Of a DNA stretch of 22,196 nt, positions 21,987 through 22,196 are shown piece after piece (position 1 is the stretch's first letter; every line of letters begins with the position of its first letter). Below the pieces are notes generated by a model. That model had not been told where the DNA came from. It did not search any database and worked only from the letters and a program-made list of their open reading frames with translations. A program made the translations under genes and the position numbers. Origin of the DNA: Rhizobiaceae bacterium (GTDB taxonomy: Bacteria; Pseudomonadota; Alphaproteobacteria; Rhizobiales; Rhizobiaceae); assembly GCA_016793565.1 (NCBI GenBank), contig JAEUMA010000396.1, positions 1 through 22,196 of the forward strand. Reading direction: 5' to 3'.

Positions 21987-22196
21987 ATGGCCCGCGTAAC
22001 CGTCGAAGACTGCATCGACAAGGTCGAGAACCGCTTCGAGCTCGTTCTGCTCGCCGGACATCGCGCCCGGCTGATTTCGCAGGGCGCGCCGATCACGATC
22101 GACCGCGACAACGACAAGAATCCAGTCGTCGCCCTGCGCGAGATCGCCGACGAGACGCTCTCGCCCGGCGACCTCAAGGAGGATCTGATCCACTCG
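21987..22196 (+). CDS. rpoZ: RNA polymerase omega subunit RpoZ (cut by window edge)
   Basis: The first 70 codons of the omega subunit are present, running to the window end without a stop. The sequence MARVTVEDCIDKVENRFELV, then LLAGHRARLISQGAP and VVALREIADETL, is the conserved omega core, which chaperones assembly of the beta' subunit. AAAGGGG stands seven bases before the ATG. Rhizobial omega proteins are usually about 130 residues, so roughly half is missing. In rhizobia, relA/spoT commonly follows, but that lies outside. The spacer to the divergent NYN gene is 254 bases and has no clear promoter match. Confidence 0.96.
   Translation, partial: MARVTVEDCIDKVENRFELVLLAGHRARLISQGAPITIDRDNDKNPVVALREIADETLSPGDLKEDLIHS

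Overview
The window is GC-rich chromosomal DNA from an alphaproteobacterium, most likely of the order Hyphomicrobiales (Rhizobiales) and close to Mesorhizobium or Phyllobacteriaceae. The main pointers are an Omp2b-type alpha-porin, the right-hand block of slt / dapA / smpB / family-5 UDG / NYN protein / rpoZ (a gene order I associate with rhizobia), and many short orphan metabolic and regulatory genes. Taxonomy is inferred from protein character and gene order, not from a search. No phage, integrase, insertion sequence or CRISPR array was seen.

Left part (1-6660): every gene is on the minus strand. Reading from high to low coordinates these are a 3-oxoadipyl-CoA-type thiolase, a six-helix GAP/Sap membrane protein, a HisC-like aminotransferase, the molybdate transporter operon modA-modB-modC with a short ModE-like DNA-binding protein behind it, and a TetR-family regulator cut by the window edge. 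A candidate ModE box lies upstream of modA, so molybdate uptake is probably repressed by the operon's own small regulator.

Middle part (6661-13310): a phytanoyl-CoA-dioxygenase-family oxygenase converges on a LysR regulator, which is divergent from an orphan Tat-type family-5 solute-binding protein. Next comes a two-gene unit resembling the E. coli topAI(yjhX)-yjhQ toxin-antitoxin pair. Its leader contains a five-codon ORF with a good ribosome binding site, a long-range stem that would cover the toxin ribosome binding site, and a terminator-like hairpin. This is the most interesting part of the window. It is followed on the minus strand by a DUF2239 gene and an alpha/beta hydrolase, which form an operon behind a promoter overlapped by two copies of a 16-bp repeat.

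Right part (13311-22196): tRNA-Ser(GCU), an abundantly expressed porin with a strong terminator, a structured intergenic stretch, a second alpha/beta hydrolase with an altered acid motif, a Slt70-like lytic transglycosylase, and divergent from it dapA and smpB. UDG and the NYN-domain gene converge on smpB. The window ends inside rpoZ.

Functions come from recognised motifs and family resemblance by eye. Promoters and hairpins come from reading the bases; no folding or database search was run.
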